Source: Brucella cytisi (lineage in GTDB: Bacteria > Pseudomonadota > Alphaproteobacteria > Rhizobiales > Rhizobiaceae). Taken from it: a DNA stretch of 64,000 nucleotides. The stretch's first letter is position 1. Every line of letters begins with the position of its first letter. The position numbers and the translations under genes are program-made. This document shows, piece by piece, positions 60,617 to 64,000 of this stretch. Below the pieces are notes generated by a model that was given only the letters and a program-made list of their open reading frames with translations, had not been told where the DNA came from and ran no database searches. The stretch is taken from positions 1,538,001 through 1,602,000 of the forward strand of contig JAAVLQ010000002.1 in NCBI GenBank assembly GCA_012103075.1. Direction: 5' to 3'.

Positions 60617-60638
60617 TTGGCGCGATTTTTCGCGCCAA
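60617..60638. terminator. Inverted repeat after the lipoprotein gene
   Basis: Perfect TTGGCGCG / CGCGCCAA with loop ATTTTT, and a T tract at 60643-60647. Probable terminator. Confidence 0.6.
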
Positions 60639-60814
60639 ACGCGTTTTTACGGATAGAGCGTTGCATTTTCCTGACGGAAATTATGGCGAACGACCGCCGA
60701 AGTTGTGACCAAAATATGGCAAATAGCTTTTGGTAACGATGTGATGCGACAGGGCAATCCCTCTCTGCTAAACTCACCGTTGCAATGCCACACCCAAACT
60801 GAAGGGAGACAGAC

Positions 60815-60967
60815 ATGAAAGTCGTATTCGTGACTACAGCTGTCCTCGCTCTGTCGGTTACAGCTGCGATGGCAGACTGCACTTATCATAATGCTCAATC
60901 TTCCACGAAGATTGAGAAACCTCAGACAACTGCAAGCATTCAGACAACAGCACCGGAACAGAAATAA
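60815..60967 (+). CDS. Small exported protein (50 residues)
   Basis: ATG 60815 follows GAAGGGAG at good spacing. The product has a signal peptide (MKVVFVTTAVLALSVTAAMA) and a 30-residue mature part, DCTYHNAQSS... rich in Thr, Gln and Ser. It resembles the short DUF680-type exported proteins of Rhizobiales in size and layout. A strong terminator follows 38 bp after the stop, so it is a single-gene transcription unit. Confidence 0.65.
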   Translation: MKVVFVTTAVLALSVTAAMADCTYHNAQSSTKIEKPQTTASIQTTAPEQK

Positions 60968-61004
60968 CTGCCGGAATGTTTGAAGCTGAACTGCCATATT
61001 TTCA

Positions 61005-61049
61005 TTTGTGACGATCGTTGTCATAGGCAACCATCGTCACAAATTTTTT
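61005..61049 (+). terminator. Rho-independent terminator after the 50-residue protein
   Basis: TTTGTGACGAT-C-GTTG, loop TCATAGG, CAAC-C-ATCGTCACAAA then TTTTTTG: an almost perfect 15-bp stem with a T tract. Confidence 0.85.
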
Positions 61050-61871
61050 GAACTGGAACTTCACGTTGAATGAAGCGTTGAAGCCATTTCGCACCACTCC
61101 ATTACCAAATTGTCCTTTTGTAATTCACCAAACCAAAAGATGAAAATCTCAGGTTCCCGGAGGAAAACTGGCTTTCTCAAAGAGATTTCTTTTAAATATT
61201 TAACCAATAGAGGGCTAAGTCGGGAAATCGCGAGACGTTGTGAAAAATAGCCGGAAAATATTATCCGCTTCAGTAGAAGAGCAAAAAAAAAAAGCCCTCC
61301 AGATGAAGGACGCGAAAGAGGTGCAAGCTCGCTCTGATCGAGGAACCCGAACGGCAGGTTCACAAGGCTCGACCAGATGCCAGTCGGCCATTCTTTCCCG
61401 GAAAGCATCAATGTCTGCGTGATTGGTTTTATTCGTAGCTCGAAACACTTCGCTTCGAGAGTAACCTTTATCACCGCTTCTGCGCTATCCGGACTGGTTG
61501 GCTGCCTATCGACCCCGACTCCCCGCGGCCGATAAGCAGCCCCGCCCAATTTTTGTGCCAGCCTCCTAAGCCCCAACAGGCCGGCGATCATTTAGTGAAC
61601 TCTCTAGTAGCGAAAAACAATTCCCTATTCAGGGGATAGTTCACAAAGAACAATCCGCCATTCCATCCTTAAATGACTTGTAAACGCCGGTAGAGACTAA
61701 AAAAATCGTAAATCAGTTTGATATTTATTTGGAATTGGACCAAAATTTAGTGTTATGTGTGAATTGTCACTTTTGAACGGAAATTTCGCTCGGCGAACTC
61801 AAGAGATTCTTGAAATTGCGCGCGTCCTCCCGTTTAAGCTTGGATACATTCGCAATTTTTCATTTCTGGAG
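61050..61871. other. Stretch without a recognisable gene, with one strong hairpin
   Basis: An 820-bp region of lower GC content. I see no gene with a supported start. A minus-strand open frame (61061-61591) contains an 11-A tract and matches no family known to me. A 12-bp stem, GGCTGCCTATCG / CGATAAGCAGCC with one mismatch, lies at 61500-61541 with an 18-base GC-rich loop and ATTTTTG shortly after, so a small RNA end or terminator is possible. The promoter of the downstream molybdopterin-domain/kinase operon should be at its right end. Confidence 0.45.
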
Positions 61872-62425
61872 ATGCCTCACGTGTCATGCGCAAACTGGAT
61901 GTTCGCTTTCCGGCGTCTTCTCGCGCTCCGGGCACTGATCGCGCTTTTCGCTATTTGGCAAATCACACAATTCACTGGCACGGCGGATGCTGCGCCACCC
62001 CCTCAATGACCATCACACTGACCATTATCGCTCCAAATGGAACGACGCGCGTGCTCAGCAGCGATGACTTCACGAAGCTGCCGCAGAACAGCTTGCAAAC
62101 CAACACGGCATGGACCGAAGGGCCGCAGAGTTTCGACGGTGTGCTGCTGCGCGATGTGCTGGCAACGGTGGGCGTTGACGGAACGGAAGCAGGCAGCCAC
62201 TCGATCACGGTGCTTGCGCTCAACGATTACAGCATCAGCATTCCGCTGGAAGACGCCTATAAATACGACGTCCTCGTCGCGCACAAGATGAATGGCAAGG
62301 AGTTGAACCGGCGAGACAAGGGACCGTACTGGATCGTCTACCCGCGCGACCAGCATGAGGAACTGAACGATTCGCGCTATGATCACCGCTGGGCATGGCA
62401 GCTGAAGCAGATCGAGGTAAAATGA
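61872..62425 (+). CDS. Exported molybdopterin-dependent-oxidoreductase-fold protein (one frameshift)
   Basis: About 185 residues. The start could be ATG 61872, GTG 61881 (GGAG at the best spacing) or ATG 61899. A hydrophobic signal segment (LLALRALIALFAIWQITQF) ends ADAA. One C is missing in the run at 61992-61996; then the domain begins SMTITLTIIAPNGT. It has the sulfite-oxidase-like fold with WTEGPQSFDGVLLRDVLATVGV and GPYWIVYPRDQHEEL, but no cysteine at the molybdenum position. It overlaps the sensor-kinase gene by ATGA, so it is probably a periplasmic sensory partner, not an enzyme. Confidence 0.78.
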
Positions 62426-63813
62426 GATTAAAGCGGGGCTACATTCTTTCTGGCCTTGTCATGGTGGGGTTTGCGGCCCTGCTCGCTTATGCTTTCATTC
62501 AACTTCTCGTCATCCAGAAATCGCTCGCAACCTATGTCGGCGAAAACATGGTCTGGGCCATTACCCAGACCGAACGCGACGCCGGGCGTCTCGGCGAAAC
62601 CGCGCTGACACTGCCAAGCGGCAACGCAAACACCGCCGACCTCTCACTCCGTCTCGACGTTCTTTACAGCCGTTTTGCGCTTCTGGCCGATGCGCCGCAG
62701 AAGAAATATTTCGCCCGCATTCCGGACGGTGCCGAAACCATTCAGCGCAATGCCGACCGGCTTCCCGAAATCGAGGCGATGATCGATGCGGAACCTGATA
62801 AATTCGACCCGATTGCCATCTATGAAACACTGGTCCCCATGCGCGAGGAACTGAGCAAGGTCGCCAATGATGCGATGATCCCGGAGCGTGACCGCGGCGG
62901 CGCGCAGCGCGATCAGCAATTACAGTCGATCTATCTGATCATGTTCGCAGTGCTGGGTATCATGGCCACCGGCGCCATTCTGTCGTGGCAGGTGTTTTCC
63001 AACATGCGCAAGGCAGAACGCGCTCACAAGGCGCTGCAGGAATACAAGCAGCAACTGGAACATACAGTTGCCGACCGTACCGCCGCCTTACGCGAGGCGT
63101 TAGAGAGCGAGCGCAAGGCAAAGGAGCTTTACAAGAGCTTTATCACCACGGTGTCACACCAGTTTCGCACGCCTGTATCGATCATCGATATCATCGCCCA
63201 GCGTTTCATCCGTCGCGCCGACGAATTCACGCCCGAGATCATCGTTGACAAGGCCAAACGGATGCGGAACGCCAGCCGCCGCCTGATCCTGCTTCTGGAA
63301 AGCACCGCCAATGCGGAACGTCTCGATGAGAACGGATTTCAGATCAACCGGCAACCAGTCGATTTCTCGGAACTGGTCCGCAATACCTGCGCCTATCATC
63401 GGGAACTGCATCCGGGCTGGAGCTTGTCACAAACATCCGGACAGCGATACCTTCTGTTATTGCGACGGTATTCTAGTCGAACAGATTCTGGTCAACCTGC
63501 TTGGCAATGCCACCAAATATTCCCCGGCCAACAAGCCCGTCGAGGTGGCCACCGAAGAAGATGAAAACGGGTTCAGATGCATCGTGCGCGATTACGGTAT
63601 CGGCATACCGGCAGAGGATACAGACCGCATATTCACGCGCTTTTTTTCCGGGCCAGCAACGCATCACATATGGCTGGCACCGGCCTTGGTCTCAGCCTGT
63701 CACGCGCCCTCGCCGAATTGCACGGCGGAACGCTTGTCTTCACTTCGATTGAAGGACAAGGTACGGTGTTCATTCTGACCCTACCAAAGGTGGCCCAGCA
63801 TGCGACTACCTGA
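62422..63813 (+). CDS. Membrane-bound sensor histidine kinase (about three frameshifts)
   Basis: About 464 residues from ATG 62422. Two transmembrane segments (about residues 7-28 and 174-194) flank a ~145-residue periplasmic domain. A coiled coil (residues ~200-235) leads to the HisKA H-box TTVSHQFRTPVSIID. The ATPase domain has N-box ILVNLLGNATKYS, DYGIGIP and GTGLGLSLSRALAELHGG. Frame changes lie near 63430 (before the DGILVEQ region) and 63650. It is coupled to the upstream periplasmic protein and overlaps the downstream response regulator, forming a three-gene signalling operon. Confidence 0.88.
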
Positions 63814-64000
63814 AATCCTCCCCTTGCCGACCGTCCTCTGCATTGAGGACGAGGCACATATTCTGGAAGAACTGATCGATGAACTGGGTACTTCCGGTTT
63901 CAACGCTGTCGGCGCGGCCAATGCGATCGAGGCGATGCGCGTACTGGACACGACAACGCCCGACATCATCATCTGCGATATATTGATGCCCGGTACCAAT
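63800..64000 (+). CDS. Response regulator receiver protein (3' truncated by the window)
   Basis: The first 67 residues from ATG 63800, which overlaps the kinase gene by 14 bp. A receiver domain is clear: VLCIEDEAH carries the acidic pocket (E, D) and ICDILMPG the phospho-acceptor aspartate. The output domain lies outside the window. It is the cognate partner of the sensor kinase by position. Confidence 0.85.
   Translation, partial: MRLPEILPLPTVLCIEDEAHILEELIDELGTSGFNAVGAANAIEAMRVLDTTTPDIIICDILMPGTN

Noticed and set aside
61061..61591. 176-residue open frame on the minus strand in the gene-poor region
   Set aside because: No ribosome-binding site, no recognisable domain, an 11-base A tract inside it, and a strong hairpin across it. 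More likely a chance frame.
1..64000. CRISPR arrays, tRNA or rRNA genes
   Set aside because: No regularly spaced direct repeats and no cloverleaf or rRNA-like sequence found on either strand by reading.

Overview
The window comes from an alphaproteobacterium of the Brucella/Ochrobactrum group, most likely its second chromosome. The evidence is the complete erythritol locus eryABCD with tpiA2 and rpiB, a fused NarK1-NarK2 transporter in front of narGHJI, choX, and a family of short intergenic palindromes that resemble the Bru-RS repeats. Its most pervasive property is technical. About 30 otherwise well-conserved genes carry one to five single-base frameshifts, almost all in short homopolymers, while homology continues in the neighbouring frame. 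These look like uncorrected sequencing indels, not pseudogenes. I therefore annotate full-length genes across the shifts and say where the frame changes.

Layout. 1-3.4 kb: end of a GlxA-type regulator, choX, an IS630-family element, and a cupin. 3.4-12.2 kb (minus strand): a transporter operon (DUF2291 protein, ABC ATPase, permease, binding protein), followed by a DeoR regulator, a second FGGY kinase and a GlpD-like dehydrogenase. 12.2-12.9 kb: a divergent control region. 12.9-20.2 kb (plus): eryA, eryB, eryC, eryD, a DeoR regulator, tpiA2 and rpiB. 20.3-24.5 kb (minus): tkt, fbp and fba. Together these convert erythritol to erythrose-4-phosphate and feed it into hexose-phosphate synthesis. 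A heptamer, ATAACAT, recurs in the three control regions.

24.9-26.8 kb: nnrS and pseudoazurin behind an FNR-type box. 26.8-34.2 kb: an amino-acid/imino-acid catabolic region with RidA, a DadA/HypO-like FAD oxidoreductase, a family-5 binding protein, LysR, a HypS-like reductase, a HypD-like deaminase and a GntR regulator. It looks like a hydroxyproline/D-proline module. 34.2-46.1 kb: the respiratory nitrate reductase operon narK-narGHJI-ppiC-DUF2478 with a divergent Crp/Fnr regulator. Both of its promoters carry a perfect TTGAT-N4-ATCAA box.

46.2-53.1 kb: a phytase-like exported protein, then a compact lipid cassette of CdsA-like, PlsC, a small membrane protein, a PAP2/dual-specificity phosphatase and an alpha/beta hydrolase-methyltransferase, with a divergent CDP-alcohol phosphotransferase. 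This matches the parts list of the poorly understood E. coli ynbABCD cluster and is the most interesting uncharacterised system here. 53.2-60.1 kb: a small exported protein, LysR, a hydrolase homologue that has lost its catalytic serine, and an RND efflux adaptor and pump. 60.2-61.9 kb: two small exported proteins and an apparently gene-free stretch. 61.9-64 kb: a periplasmic molybdopterin-domain protein, a sensor kinase and a truncated response regulator.
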